DNA of 64,000 nt from NCBI GenBank assembly GCA_963812255.1, contig CAWEUM010000006.1, positions 124,001 through 188,000 on the forward strand, given 5' to 3'. This DNA comes from DATJGR01 sp963812255. GTDB taxonomy: Bacteria; Pseudomonadota; Gammaproteobacteria; Pseudomonadales; Azotimanducaceae. Every line of letters starts with the position of its first letter. Position 1 is the stretch's first letter. Both the position numbers and the translations under genes were made by a program. A model generated the notes under the pieces. The model ran no database searches and was not told where the DNA came from. It saw only the letters and a list, made by a program, of their open reading frames with translations. This document shows positions 27,064 through 36,467 of the stretch, in pieces.

Positions 27064-28248
27064 TTATTCGAGGCGCGTCTTGATCGCAGCGGCCGCCGCA
27101 CGCGCCTTCGCCCGCGCATCGTCGATGTCGGAACCCACTGCGAGCGCGACGCCCATGCGTCGTTTGCCGCGCACCTCAGGCTTACCAAACAGGCGAACCT
27201 GCACGCCGGCAACCCCGAGCGCCTGCTCGAGCCCATCGAATACCACGCGATCAGACTCTCCTTCGACGAGGATCACCGCCGACGCGGCCGGACCGCGCTG
27301 TTCGATGGCCGGTACCGGCAAACCAAGGATCGCGCGCGCATGCAGCGCAAACTCGGACAAGTCCTGGCTGATCATCGTCACCATGCCGGTATCGTGCGGC
27401 CGCGGCGAAACCTCGCTGAACCACACGTCGTCGCCACGAATGAAGAACTCCACGCCGAAGATGCCGCAGCCGCCCAATTCGTTGGTCACCGACAGCGCAA
27501 TCCGCTCGCACTCGGCGAGCGCCCCATCGCTCATCGGCTGCGGCTGCCACGACTCCTGATAATCACCGTCCACCTGCCGATGACCGATCGGCGCGCAGAA
27601 CGACGTCCGTTCGCGGGTTCGCAGCGCCAGCAACGTAATCTCGTAGTCGAAATCGATGAAGCCTTCGACGATCACCCGGCCGGTGTTCGCGCGCGACCCG
27701 ACTTGCGCGTACTGCCACGACTTTTCGATGCCGTCGGCGCCCCGGACCACCGATTGTCCCTTGCCGGAACTGCTCATCACCGGCTTGACGACGCACGGCA
27801 TGCCGACAGCTGCAATGGCGGCGCGAAACCCATCCAGTGTTTCGGCGAATCGGTACGCCGATGTCGGCACGCCAAGCGTTTCGGCGGCGAGGCGACGAAT
27901 GCCTTCGCGATCCATCGTCAGGCGTACCGCGCGTGCGGTCGGAATCACGTTCAGGCCATCCTGTTCCATCTCGACGAGCGTTTGCGTCGCGATGGCTTCG
28001 ATCTCCGGCACCACCAGATCCGGGCGCTCGGTCGTGATCACCGCACGCAATGCGGCACCGTCGAGCATGTTGATCACATGCGCGCGATGCGCGACCTGCA
28101 TCGCCGGTGCGTTCGCGTAGCGGTCCACCGCGATCACTTCGACGCCAAAGCGCTGCAGTTCGATGGTCACTTCTTTGCCGAGTTCGCCGGATCCGAGCAG
28201 CATCACGCGCTTGGCATTCGGTGCCAGCGGCGTACCAATGGACGTCAT
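27064..28248 (-). CDS. purT: Formate-dependent phosphoribosylglycinamide formyltransferase 2
   Basis: ATP-grasp enzyme that formylates GAR to FGAR using formate, an alternative to PurN in purine synthesis. The protein is 394 aa. VMLLGSGELGKEVTIELQRFG (N-terminal nucleotide fold), PCVVKPVMSSSGKGQSVV (ATP-grasp loop) and WFSEVSPRPHDTGMVTMISQ (metal-binding Glu and catalytic region) are all present. It is separated from the carbonic anhydrase gene by 38 nt. purL, the next pathway enzyme, lies in the same orientation a little further upstream. Confidence 0.96.
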   Translation of the reverse strand: MTSIGTPLAPNAKRVMLLGSGELGKEVTIELQRFGVEVIAVDRYANAPAMQVAHRAHVINMLDGAALRAVITTERPDLVVPEIEAIATQTLVEMEQDGLNVIPTARAVRLTMDREGIRRLAAETLGVPTSAYRFAETLDGFRAAIAAVGMPCVVKPVMSSSGKGQSVVRGADGIEKSWQYAQVGSRANTGRVIVEGFIDFDYEITLLALRTRERTSFCAPIGHRQVDGDYQESWQPQPMSDGALAECERIALSVTNELGGCGIFGVEFFIRGDDVWFSEVSPRPHDTGMVTMISQDLSEFALHARAILGLPVPAIEQRGPAASAVILVEGESDRVVFDGLEQALGVAGVQVRLFGKPEVRGKRRMGVALAVGSDIDDARAKARAAAAAIKTRLE

Positions 28249-28286
28249 CGACTGCTCCTCACAGATCGACCCTCACGGATTGGCAC

Positions 28287-28820
28287 TCACGAATCAAGGC
28301 TGGCCTGCGGTTGCAGATCGCGCTTGAAGCGTCGCGCATTCTCGACATAGTGCAGCGCCGACATCCTCAGTCCTTCGATCTGCTGCGGCGTCAATTCGCG
28401 GACCACCTTGCCCGGCGCACCGAGAACCATGCTGTTATCGGGAATCTCTTTACCTTCTGTGATCAGCGCATTCGCCCCGATCAGACAATTTCGGCCGATC
28501 GTGGCGCCGTTCAGGACGACCGAGTTGATACCGACGAGACTGTTATCGCCGATCGTGCAGCCATGCAGCATCACCTTGTGACCAATCGTGACGTGACTGC
28601 CGATCACCAGCGGACAGCCCGGATCCGTATGCAGCACCGAGCCATCCTGCACGTTCGAGTTCTCACCGATCGTGATCAACTCGTTGTCGCCACGCAGCAC
28701 CGCGTTGAACCAGACGCTCGCGTTCCGTTTCAACAGCACCGCGCCGATCACCACCGCCGATTCCGCGACGAAATATTCCCCTTCCGCGCACACCCGTCGT
28801 TCGCCGAGCTGATAGATCAT
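28287..28820 (-). CDS. Gamma carbonic anhydrase family protein
   Basis: Left-handed beta-helix protein (177 aa) of the YrdA/PaaY gamma-carbonic anhydrase-like family. Hexapeptide repeats run from about residue 15 to 140 (for example VWFNAVLRGDNELITIGENS, HVTIGHKVMLHGCTIGDNS, GNCLIGANALI-type turns). The metal-binding histidines of the family are seen in VLHTDPG and HVTIGHKVMLHG. The ATG at 28820 is chosen because AGGAAG lies 6 nt upstream. An earlier in-frame start at 28880 adds an unconserved segment. Enzymatic activity is not guaranteed in this family. Confidence 0.9.
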   Translation of the reverse strand: MIYQLGERRVCAEGEYFVAESAVVIGAVLLKRNASVWFNAVLRGDNELITIGENSNVQDGSVLHTDPGCPLVIGSHVTIGHKVMLHGCTIGDNSLVGINSVVLNGATIGRNCLIGANALITEGKEIPDNSMVLGAPGKVVRELTPQQIEGLRMSALHYVENARRFKRDLQPQASLDS

Positions 28821-28966
28821 GTGGTCTTCCTGCCGAATCCGCCGACGTGCATTGTCGCATTCGATGCCAGATTCGACCACGGCATCCCAGGTCTGGCCGC
28901 CGCGAATTCACGCTAGCCGTCAAGGCGCCATCTCGGGCATAGTTACAACAGGAGGAGTATTGAAGC

Positions 28967-29320
28967 ATGCAGCAGCTCCGCATCCGCAGAACACTACCCG
29001 CCTTCGACGTGCTCGCAGAACTGGCCCGGCGCGATCCGGACGCATTGGAAGCACTGGGCCGATTGCTGACCGACGACGTGATCAAGCACGCTCCGCGCCC
29101 GGCATCCCGGCGGCGCCTGGAAGGGCTCAAATTCCGTATCGAAATGGAACGACGCCGAACACACGACCCGCTGGCTACCTGCGTGCGTCTGTCACAGTTG
29201 ATGCACCAGTCGCTATGCGAACTGCACAACGCACTCAACGCGCCGAACGGATTCCGACCGACGCCGCGCCAAGCCGGTACGGTGCTGGGCTTTCCCCGCG
29301 CCAGCGAAGAGTCTGCCTGA
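28967..29320 (+). CDS. DUF3135 domain protein
   Basis: Small soluble protein (117 aa) of unknown function. The domain pattern is seen throughout: FDVLAELARRDPDALEALG, then VIKHAPRPASRRRLEGLKFR and CVRLSQLMHQSLCELHNAL. It is helical and rich in Arg and Leu. The start has an excellent AGGAGGAG ribosome binding site. It is followed 28 nt later by the Nudix gene on the same strand, so the two may be co-transcribed. No function should be inferred from this alone. Confidence 0.8.
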   Translation: MQQLRIRRTLPAFDVLAELARRDPDALEALGRLLTDDVIKHAPRPASRRRLEGLKFRIEMERRRTHDPLATCVRLSQLMHQSLCELHNALNAPNGFRPTPRQAGTVLGFPRASEESA

Positions 29321-29348
29321 CCTTGCGGTACTGGCGGTCCGCGGCTTC

Positions 29349-29891
29349 GTGAACTACTGCAGCAGTTGCGGCAAGCCGGTCGGTCGTCGAATACCGGACG
29401 GCGACAATCGCGAGCGATTCGTCTGCGAGGCGTGCGGCACGATTCACTATCAGAACCCGAAAATCATCACCGGCTGCCTGCCTATCCATCAGGATCAGGT
29501 GCTGCTGTGCCGCCGTGCGATCGCGCCCCGCTCCGGGTTCTGGACGCTACCGGCCGGATTCCTTGAGAACGGCGAAACCAGCAGCCAGGGCGCCGTGCGC
29601 GAGACGCGCGAAGAAGCCTGCGCCAACGTCGCGATCGAGGGGCTCTACACCGTGTTCAGCCTCCCGCACATTTCGCAGGTATACATGTTCTTTCGTGCCA
29701 ACCTGCTCGACCTGGACTTCCGTCCCGGATGGGAATCAACCGACGTTCGGCTGTTCGCGGAGTCTGACATTCCATGGAACGAACTCGCATTCCCGGTGAT
29801 CCGCGACACGTTGCAGCACTATTTTCGGGATCGCAGCAGCGGTGACTTTCCGGTACGGGTCGGCGACATCATCTATGAGAGATCGCGCTGA
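29349..29891 (+). CDS. Nudix hydrolase with N-terminal zinc ribbon
   Basis: Nucleoside diphosphate-X hydrolase of 180 aa. The N-terminus holds a zinc ribbon (CSSCGKPV and CEACGTIHY, residues about 4-35), as in NudC-like enzymes. The Nudix box runs from GFLENGETSSQGAVRETREE and keeps the metal-binding REXXEE glutamates, but a cysteine stands where most Nudix boxes have the late glycine. The start is a GTG at 29349. The substrate cannot be told from sequence; NADH or a related dinucleotide is possible given the ribbon. It converges on purL with 12 nt between them. Confidence 0.9.
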   Translation: MNYCSSCGKPVGRRIPDGDNRERFVCEACGTIHYQNPKIITGCLPIHQDQVLLCRRAIAPRSGFWTLPAGFLENGETSSQGAVRETREEACANVAIEGLYTVFSLPHISQVYMFFRANLLDLDFRPGWESTDVRLFAESDIPWNELAFPVIRDTLQHYFRDRSSGDFPVRVGDIIYERSR

Positions 29892-29903
29892 CGTTTCGCT
29901 CGA

Positions 29904-32900
29904 TTAGCCAAGTGCGACGCGCGCGTTTCTGAACAACCGCATCCACGGTCCGTCTTCACCCCACTCATCCGGATGCCAGGAATTGTTGATCGTCCGGAAC
30001 ACCCGCTCCGGATGCGGCATCACCGCCAGCACGCGGCCACCAGCGTTGACGACACCGGCGATGCCATCGATCGCGCCATTTGGATTCGCCGGGTAACTGT
30101 TCGCAACCCCGAGATGGTTGTCGACGAATTGCAGCGCCACACGACGGTCACCGTTCAAACGTGTCGGGCCGTCCGCGTCGTCGAACTCTGCGCGGCCCTC
30201 GCCGTGCGCCACCGCGATCGGCATCACCGAACCGGCCATGCCATCGAGCCACGGCGACTCGACGCGATTGATGCGGACGAGGCTGGTGCGCGCTTCGAAC
30301 TGCTCCGAACGATTGCGCACGAAGCGCGGCCAATGCTGCGCGCCCGGTATCAGATCCTTCAGATGCGCGAACATCTGGCAGCCATTGCACACACCGAGGC
30401 TCAACGTATCCGATGCGAAAAAGGCAGCGAATGCATCGCGGATGTGCGCGTGATACAGAATCGATTTCGCCCAACCACCGCCACCGCCCAGGACGTCGCC
30501 GTACGAAAACCCGCCGCACGCGACGAGCAGGTTGAATTCACCGAGGCGGCGCCGGCCGGCCAGCAGGTCACTCATGTGTACGTCGAATGGTTCGAACCCG
30601 GCATGCTCGAACGCGGCGGCCATTTCAAGGTGGCTGTTGACGCCCTGCTCGCGCAACACCGCGACGCGCGGTCGCGCGCCTCTATTGATGTATGGCGCCG
30701 CGACGTCATCGCTCGGCACGTACGTCAACCTTGCGCTCAGCCCCGGATCGTCCGCCGCAATTAGTGCAAACTCTTCATCGGCGCACGCCGGATCATCACG
30801 CAGGCGTTGCATCCGGTAGCTGGTTTCTGCCCAACGAGCCTGCAATGTCGCGGCGTCCGCATCCAGCCACACCTCGTTGCCGCGTCGAACGACGATGCGC
30901 CTTTCGACATCCGGTGCGCCGATATCGTGCACGCAATCGCCGATTCCAACCGCTGCAAAGCGACGCCGGACCTCCGCGACATCGGGCTCCGCCACTTGCA
31001 GCACCGCACCGAGTTCCTCGGCAAACAGCGGCGCGAGCGCCTCGGACTCCGATGAAACATTCAACACCGACAGATCCAGATCGACACCGCAATGTCCGGC
31101 GAACGCCATCTCGAGCGCGCTGACGATCAATCCACCGTCGGACCGATCGTGATACGCGAGGATCGTCCCGTCTCGCAGCAGCTCCTGCACCAGGCGAAAG
31201 AACCCGGACAGCGCTACGGGATCGTCGACGTCCGGGCAGTCATTGCCGAGTTGCCGGTACGTTTGGGCCAGCACGCTGCCGCCGAGCCGGTTCGCGCCGC
31301 CACCGAGATCGATCAAAAGCAAACAGGTCCCCGAACGGGTCCCCGAACCGGCCACGTCGCGATCGAGGCGCAGTACCGGTGTTGCTGCCGTGCGCACGTC
31401 GGGTACCGGCGCGAACGCCGACACGATCAACGTGACCGGTGCCGTCACGCAGCGCTCACCGCCGCCTTCGCGCCACTGCGTGTGCATCGACAAGCTGTCC
31501 TTGCCGACGGGAATCGCGATGCCGAGTGCTGGACACAGGTCCAAGCCGACCGCGGAAACCGCGTCGAACAACGCCTGATCTTCGTTTTCCCGGTCCGCCG
31601 CTGCCATCCAGTTCGCCGACAGCACGACCCGAGCGAGATCTTCAACCGCCACCGACGCCAGATTCGTCAGCGCTTCTGCCACCGCCATGCGTGCCGAAGC
31701 ACCCGGATCGATCAACGCGAGCGGAGACCGTTCACCCATCGCCATCGCTTCACCCTGCACGGTCTTGAACCCGAGCGACGTCACCGCCGCATCGGCAACC
31801 GGCACTTGCCAGGGTCCCACCATCTGATCGCGCACGACCAATCCGGTGATGCTGCGATCGCCGATCGTGACGAGAAACTGCTTGGAGCCGACCGACGGAA
31901 ACCGCAACACACGATCCAGCGCATCGGCGATGGTGACGTTCGTCAATTGCAACGGCGACGCTGGCAGCGCGCGACGCGCGAACGATCGCTGCAGTTTCGG
32001 TACCTTGCCGAACAGCACGTCCATCGGCAGATCGACCGGCCGGTTGCCGAACGCCGCGTCCTCGACGACCAGGCGTGGCTCGCGCGTCGCATCGCCGACG
32101 ATCGCATACGGACACCGCTCGCGTTCGCAGATCTTCTCGAACGTCGCGAGATCATCGAGTGCAACCCCCAGCACGTAGCGCTCCTGCGCCTCGTTGCACC
32201 AGATCTCCAGCGGCGCGAGGCCTGGATCCGCGCTCGGCACGCGGCGCATCTCGAACCGACCACCGAGGCCGGCATCCTTTGCCAGTTCCGGTAACGCATT
32301 CGACAATCCACCGGCCCCGACGTCATGGATTCTCCGAATCGGATTCGCCGCACCCAGGGCCACGCACGCATCGATGACTTCCTGACAGCGCCGCTGCATC
32401 TCGGCGTTGTCGCGTTGTACCGACGCGAAATCGAGGTCCGAATCCCTCTGTCCGGATGCCATCGAAGACGCCGCACCGCCGCCGAGGCCGATGAGCATCG
32501 CCGGGCCGCCGAGCACCACCAGCCGCGTGGTGCCGGTGAACGGCAGCGCGTTCACATGCTCGCCGCGCACGTTGCCGATGCCACCGGCTATCATCACAGG
32601 CTTGTGGTAGCCGCGCACCTTTGTAAGATCGTTGATATCCGACGCGTGCTCAAATGTGCGAAAGTATCCCGTGAGTGCCGGCCTGCCGAATTCGTTGTTG
32701 AATGCGCTGGCGCCGATCGGCCCTTCGAGCATGATGTCGAGTGCGGAGGCAATGCGGTCCGGCTTGCCGGTGGCGATTTCCCACGGTTGCGCGTCGCCTG
32801 GAATGTTCAGGTGCGAGGTCGTGAATCCAACCAGGCCCGCCTTTGGCTTGGAACCGCGGCCCACCGCCCCTTCGTCGCGGATCTCACCGCCCGATCCGGT

Positions 32901-33827
32901 CGCCGCACCCGGATACGGGGCGATCGCGGTGGGATGATTGTGGGTCTCCACTTTCATCAGCACGTGCACTGGCTCCGCAACATAGCGGTAGCGCTGGCTG
33001 ACCGGCTCCACACCCCATCGCTCGGTGCGGTATCCCTCGATCACCGCCGCGTTGTCCGAATACGCCGACAGAATGCCAGCGCCGTTGATGTGCCGATGTG
33101 TGTTGCGAATCATATCGAACAGCGACTGCGGCGCCGCCGTGCCGTCGATTGTCCACCGCGCATTGAAGATCTTGTGCCGGCAGTGCTCGGAGTTCGCCTG
33201 CGCGAACATCATCAGCTCGACATCGGTCGGATCGCGGCCGAGTTCGCGATACGCCTTGGCAAGGTAGTCGATTTCGCCATCGCTGAGCGCAAGTCCCAAC
33301 GATTCGTTGGCGCGAAGCAACGCCGTGCGGCCTTCGGCCGTGAACGGAACCGTCGTCAGCGGACGCGGTGCATGGGTTTGGAACAACGTCGAAAAATCGT
33401 CTTCGACCACCACACTCTGCGTCATCCGATCATGCAGCAGCGGCGCAATCGCGCCGACCGACGCAGTCCCTTGAACGTACCAGCGCACGCCCCGCTCCAC
33501 CCTCAGCACGCTGCGTAGTCCGCAGATCCGAAAGATGTCGGTCGCTTTGCTCGACCACGGCGAAATCGTTCCAGAACGTGGCAACACGGTCAGACGCGCT
33601 TCACCAACCTGGGTCGGCAGATTCGATCGCGGCCCGTATTCGAGCAATGCGTTTGCAATTCCCCTCTCCGGTTCCGTCAGGTCCGCATCGAGCGCCAGCA
33701 CATGAACGTATTGCGCAAACAGCGCCGTGACGTCTGGCGCGCGATCGCGCATCTGATCGAGGACCTTGGCAAGGCGAAACGCCGAAAACGCCGGTGGGCC
33801 GGGCAACACCAGCAGTGTGTCCGTCAT
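29904..33827 (-). CDS. purL: Phosphoribosylformylglycinamidine synthase (large, single-chain type)
   Basis: Converts FGAR and glutamine to FGAM in purine synthesis. The 1307-aa single chain is the proteobacterial type. It has an N-terminal domain, a linker (LAKAYRELGRDPTDVELMMFAQANSEHCRH), two AIRS-type halves (KVETHNHPTAIAPYPGAATG; MVGPWQVPVADAAVTSLG) and a C-terminal class I glutaminase from about residue 1045. In the glutaminase the nucleophile is in LGVCNGCQMFAHL and the His/Glu pair in VMPHPERVF. A small SGTRSGT repeat near 31320 reflects a short tandem duplication. The gene overlaps the tadA stop by 4 nt. Confidence 0.97.
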   Translation of the reverse strand: MTDTLLVLPGPPAFSAFRLAKVLDQMRDRAPDVTALFAQYVHVLALDADLTEPERGIANALLEYGPRSNLPTQVGEARLTVLPRSGTISPWSSKATDIFRICGLRSVLRVERGVRWYVQGTASVGAIAPLLHDRMTQSVVVEDDFSTLFQTHAPRPLTTVPFTAEGRTALLRANESLGLALSDGEIDYLAKAYRELGRDPTDVELMMFAQANSEHCRHKIFNARWTIDGTAAPQSLFDMIRNTHRHINGAGILSAYSDNAAVIEGYRTERWGVEPVSQRYRYVAEPVHVLMKVETHNHPTAIAPYPGAATGSGGEIRDEGAVGRGSKPKAGLVGFTTSHLNIPGDAQPWEIATGKPDRIASALDIMLEGPIGASAFNNEFGRPALTGYFRTFEHASDINDLTKVRGYHKPVMIAGGIGNVRGEHVNALPFTGTTRLVVLGGPAMLIGLGGGAASSMASGQRDSDLDFASVQRDNAEMQRRCQEVIDACVALGAANPIRRIHDVGAGGLSNALPELAKDAGLGGRFEMRRVPSADPGLAPLEIWCNEAQERYVLGVALDDLATFEKICERERCPYAIVGDATREPRLVVEDAAFGNRPVDLPMDVLFGKVPKLQRSFARRALPASPLQLTNVTIADALDRVLRFPSVGSKQFLVTIGDRSITGLVVRDQMVGPWQVPVADAAVTSLGFKTVQGEAMAMGERSPLALIDPGASARMAVAEALTNLASVAVEDLARVVLSANWMAAADRENEDQALFDAVSAVGLDLCPALGIAIPVGKDSLSMHTQWREGGGERCVTAPVTLIVSAFAPVPDVRTAATPVLRLDRDVAGSGTRSGTCLLLIDLGGGANRLGGSVLAQTYRQLGNDCPDVDDPVALSGFFRLVQELLRDGTILAYHDRSDGGLIVSALEMAFAGHCGVDLDLSVLNVSSESEALAPLFAEELGAVLQVAEPDVAEVRRRFAAVGIGDCVHDIGAPDVERRIVVRRGNEVWLDADAATLQARWAETSYRMQRLRDDPACADEEFALIAADDPGLSARLTYVPSDDVAAPYINRGARPRVAVLREQGVNSHLEMAAAFEHAGFEPFDVHMSDLLAGRRRLGEFNLLVACGGFSYGDVLGGGGGWAKSILYHAHIRDAFAAFFASDTLSLGVCNGCQMFAHLKDLIPGAQHWPRFVRNRSEQFEARTSLVRINRVESPWLDGMAGSVMPIAVAHGEGRAEFDDADGPTRLNGDRRVALQFVDNHLGVANSYPANPNGAIDGIAGVVNAGGRVLAVMPHPERVFRTINNSWHPDEWGEDGPWMRLFRNARVALG

Positions 33828-34333
33828 CGGTGGTCCCGTGAACGAGGAGACGCAATTATACGTGAAGCATCGACATGCGCTTTACGGCGCGTGCGAAAGA
33901 ACGTCTGCAGCAGTGCAGCGCTCGGTTCGGCGAGCACACCCTCCACGACTTCGATGCGATGATTGAGCGCAACATTGTCGAGCGCGGACGCAGTGCTGAC
34001 GATCGCGCCTGCACGTGGTTCGCGCGCGCCGAACACCAGCATTGCGATGCGCGCGTGAACCAGCGCCCCCGCGCACATCGTGCAAGGTTCCACCGTGACG
34101 TACAGCGTCGCGCCGGGCAGGCGGTAGTTTCCAAGTCGCAGGGCCGCGGCGCGCAACGCAACGATTTCCGCGTGCGCGGTCGGGTCGTGTCGACCGATCG
34201 GCTGATTGGCGCCTTCGCCGACAATCTGCCCCTCGTGCGCGACGACGGCACCAACGGGCACCTCACCTTCCCGCGCGGCGCACGCCGCGAAATGCAGCGC
34301 GCGTCGCATGAAGGTTTCGTGATCCACGCTCAC
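33824..34333 (-). CDS. tadA: tRNA-specific adenosine deaminase
   Basis: Deaminates A34 of tRNA-Arg(ACG) to inosine. The protein is 169 aa. The zinc and catalytic motifs of the cytidine deaminase superfamily are intact: TAHAEIVALRAA (His and catalytic Glu) and VTVEPCTMCAGALVHARI (two cysteines). A basic C-terminal tail follows. The purL ATG overlaps the tadA stop by 4 nt, so purL may be translated by coupling from tadA. Confidence 0.95.
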   Translation of the reverse strand: MSVDHETFMRRALHFAACAAREGEVPVGAVVAHEGQIVGEGANQPIGRHDPTAHAEIVALRAAALRLGNYRLPGATLYVTVEPCTMCAGALVHARIAMLVFGAREPRAGAIVSTASALDNVALNHRIEVVEGVLAEPSAALLQTFFRTRRKAHVDASRIIASPRSRDHR

Positions 34334-34439
34334 TCGATTGGCTGCCGCATGGTGGAAGGCTGCGCATGATACGCACGCCGCCCCGCTGAGGTAAGCTCAC
34401 CGAGCCTTTTTCGATAGCCAACGGTGAGAGGAGCTACCA

Positions 34440-34481
34440 ATGCGCGACCACCCCCACAATCCGCTCTGTGAGCGCCGATGA
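34440..34481 (+). CDS. Mini-ORF (13 codons) coupled to the LLM oxidoreductase
   Basis: ATG at 34440 is preceded by GAGAGGAG at ideal spacing. The frame runs 13 codons (MRDHPHNPLCERR) and its TGA overlaps the ATG of the LLM oxidoreductase (ATGA). The downstream gene has no good ribosome binding site of its own, so this short frame may deliver ribosomes to it. No conservation information is available here. Confidence 0.4.
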   Translation: MRDHPHNPLCERR

Positions 34482-35638
34482 AGGTATCGCTGTTCTATCT
34501 GCCGATCGTCGGCAGCCATGCAGAGATCACGGCCGGCATGGCGGGCACCCGCCGCGACCTCTACCAGACGATGTTGCACGATGTCTCCGCGCAAGCGCGA
34601 CTCGCCGATTCGCTCGGCTACGATTCGATCTCATTTACCGAGCATCACCTGCACATCGAGGGCTTCGAACTCTCGAACAATCCCGTTCTGCTGGATCTGT
34701 TCATCGGCATGCAGACCCAACGCATTCGCGTCGGTCAACTCGGCATCGTGTTGCCCGCGAACAATCCGCTGCGCGTCGCCGAAGACATCGCGATGCTCGA
34801 CCACATGACGCAGGGGCGTGCCAATGCCGGCTTCGCGCGCGGCTATCAGCGGCGTTGGGTCGATGTCTATGCGCAGCAGACACACGGGATCGGCGGCGCG
34901 ATGCCGGATCAGCACGATGAGATCGATGCCACGAACCGGGAGGCATTCGAAGAGAACTTTCGCATCGTCAAGGCTGCGTGGTCGGATTCACTGCTGCAGT
35001 TCCACGGAAAGTACTGGCAGATTCCCCGCGCGGGAACGCCGTGGGACCTGGAGGCGTCGAAGCTGTATGGCAAAGGTTCGGAAACCGGCACTCTGACGGC
35101 GGTCGGCGTGGTACCGAAGCCTCTACAACAGCCGCACCCGCCGATCTTTCAACCGTTCGCATCGTCGGAGAACAGCATTCGCTGGTGCGCCCGCGAAGGC
35201 GTTACGGCGATCCTGCCGCCGCTGCACCCGAAGCGCGAACGCGCGCTGTTCGAACTCTACGCGATAGAATCCGGACGACCGCTCGGCGACGGCATCGGCT
35301 ATCTGCGCGATCTGATCATCGCAGACAGCGACGCTGAGGCGCGCGCGCTGTGGGGCCAATCGGCGGGCTTCGTCGGCGGCGCGTGGTTTGCGCCATTCGG
35401 CTTCAACAGAGGCCTCACCGATCCCGATACCGGTACGATGCTCAGCATCGAAGAGATGATCGAACTCGGCCTGGTACTCATCGGCACCGTCGATACCGTG
35501 CGCCGCCAGCTCGATACGATGCGCGCCCGATTGCCGATCGACTGGATATTCGCGTGGATGTACAACGGCGTCCTGCCGCACGAGCGACTGATGACGACGA
35601 TCGAGCGGTTCGCCCGCGACGTGACGCGTCAGGTCTGA
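34478..35638 (+). CDS. LLM class flavin-dependent oxidoreductase
   Basis: Luciferase-like monooxygenase superfamily protein (386 aa) with a TIM-barrel binding reduced FMN or F420. Superfamily features seen: MKVSLFYLPIVGSH start, ADSLGYDSISFTEHHLHIEG (conserved His pair after the second strand), RIRVGQLGIVLPANNPLRVAEDIAMLDHMTQGRANAGFARGY-type block in the middle split over residues 85-125, and C-terminal IGTVDTVRRQLD. The substrate is not predictable. The start is chosen by homology at the MKVS residues and overlaps the stop of a mini-ORF. The peptidase gene follows after 28 nt. Confidence 0.9.
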   Translation: MKVSLFYLPIVGSHAEITAGMAGTRRDLYQTMLHDVSAQARLADSLGYDSISFTEHHLHIEGFELSNNPVLLDLFIGMQTQRIRVGQLGIVLPANNPLRVAEDIAMLDHMTQGRANAGFARGYQRRWVDVYAQQTHGIGGAMPDQHDEIDATNREAFEENFRIVKAAWSDSLLQFHGKYWQIPRAGTPWDLEASKLYGKGSETGTLTAVGVVPKPLQQPHPPIFQPFASSENSIRWCAREGVTAILPPLHPKRERALFELYAIESGRPLGDGIGYLRDLIIADSDAEARALWGQSAGFVGGAWFAPFGFNRGLTDPDTGTMLSIEEMIELGLVLIGTVDTVRRQLDTMRARLPIDWIFAWMYNGVLPHERLMTTIERFARDVTRQV

Positions 35639-35666
35639 AATCGAGTGAATGAGTTGGTGATGGCCC

Positions 35667-36398
35667 ATGATTGAATCGCTGCTGTTGACCTCCGCGCGCG
35701 TCTCCACCTTCGAGCAGCAGCGTCCGCTGACCAACGCGAGTGGATTCTATTTCGAACGCGATGGCCGGCTGTTTCTGGTGACGAGCCGTCACGTGATGAT
35801 CGACGAGCCGAGCGCCCACCTGCCGAACCGAATCGAAATCGAACTGCATACCGACGCCGACAACCTGGCGAAGTCCACCGGATTCTCGATTCCGTTGTAT
35901 CGGGATGGAAAAAGCGTGTGGCGGCAAGGTGTAGACGCCGCCGGCGAAGTCGATGTGGCAGTGATCGAAATCGAGCGTGCGGCGTGGCCGGAGACCGCCG
36001 TCTATCGCGCGTTCACACCGAATCATCTGCAGGGTCCGCTCGATCACGTCGAGGTCGGCACGTCGTTGCTGGTGGTCGGGTTTCCACTGGGTTTTCACGA
36101 CACGCTGCACCACATGCCGGTGGTGCGCCACGCGGTCAATGCGTCGTCGTTCGGCCTGCGATTCCAGGGCAAGGGCTACTTCCTGACCGACGCGCGAACG
36201 CACCGCGGGACGAGCGGCGCGTCGATCGTCATGCGCACCCCGCATCAGGACAGCCGCCACGACGATCTACCGTGGTTGCTGCTCGGCGTGCATTCGGCTC
36301 GCCTCGACGTCGGCGCGCGCGACCTGGAACTCGACGAAGCACTGGGTCTGAACTGCGCCTGGTACGCCGACATTCTACTGACACTGACCGAAGCCTGA
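35667..36398 (+). CDS. Trypsin-like serine peptidase domain protein
   Basis: Single-domain chymotrypsin-fold protein of 243 aa. The triad can be traced: His42 in LFLVTSRHVMID, Asp96 in GEVDVAVIEIE, and Ser183 in HRGTSGASIVM. The canonical GDSGGP is here GTSGAS. A GFYFERDGRLFLVTS opening is typical of trypsin_2-type domains that guard against stress. No signal peptide or membrane anchor is seen, so it is probably cytoplasmic, unlike DegP-type relatives, and it has no PDZ domain. It follows the LLM gene on the same strand and converges on the SDR gene. Confidence 0.82.
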   Translation: MIESLLLTSARVSTFEQQRPLTNASGFYFERDGRLFLVTSRHVMIDEPSAHLPNRIEIELHTDADNLAKSTGFSIPLYRDGKSVWRQGVDAAGEVDVAVIEIERAAWPETAVYRAFTPNHLQGPLDHVEVGTSLLVVGFPLGFHDTLHHMPVVRHAVNASSFGLRFQGKGYFLTDARTHRGTSGASIVMRTPHQDSRHDDLPWLLLGVHSARLDVGARDLELDEALGLNCAWYADILLTLTEA

Positions 36399-36418
36399 GC
36401 CTCAGCCTCATCCCCGTG

Positions 36419-36441
36419 AGGGTCAGAGCGGTTCTGACCCT
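36419..36441. repeat. REP-like palindrome, copy 2
   Basis: AGGGTCAGA / TCTGACCCT, a 9-bp perfect stem around a five-base loop, in the 69-nt gap between the convergent peptidase and SDR genes. It could also act as a transcription-ending hairpin, but no T-run follows on either side. Confidence 0.65.
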
Positions 36442-36467
36442 GTCACGAGACGCGCATGCGCCGTCAG

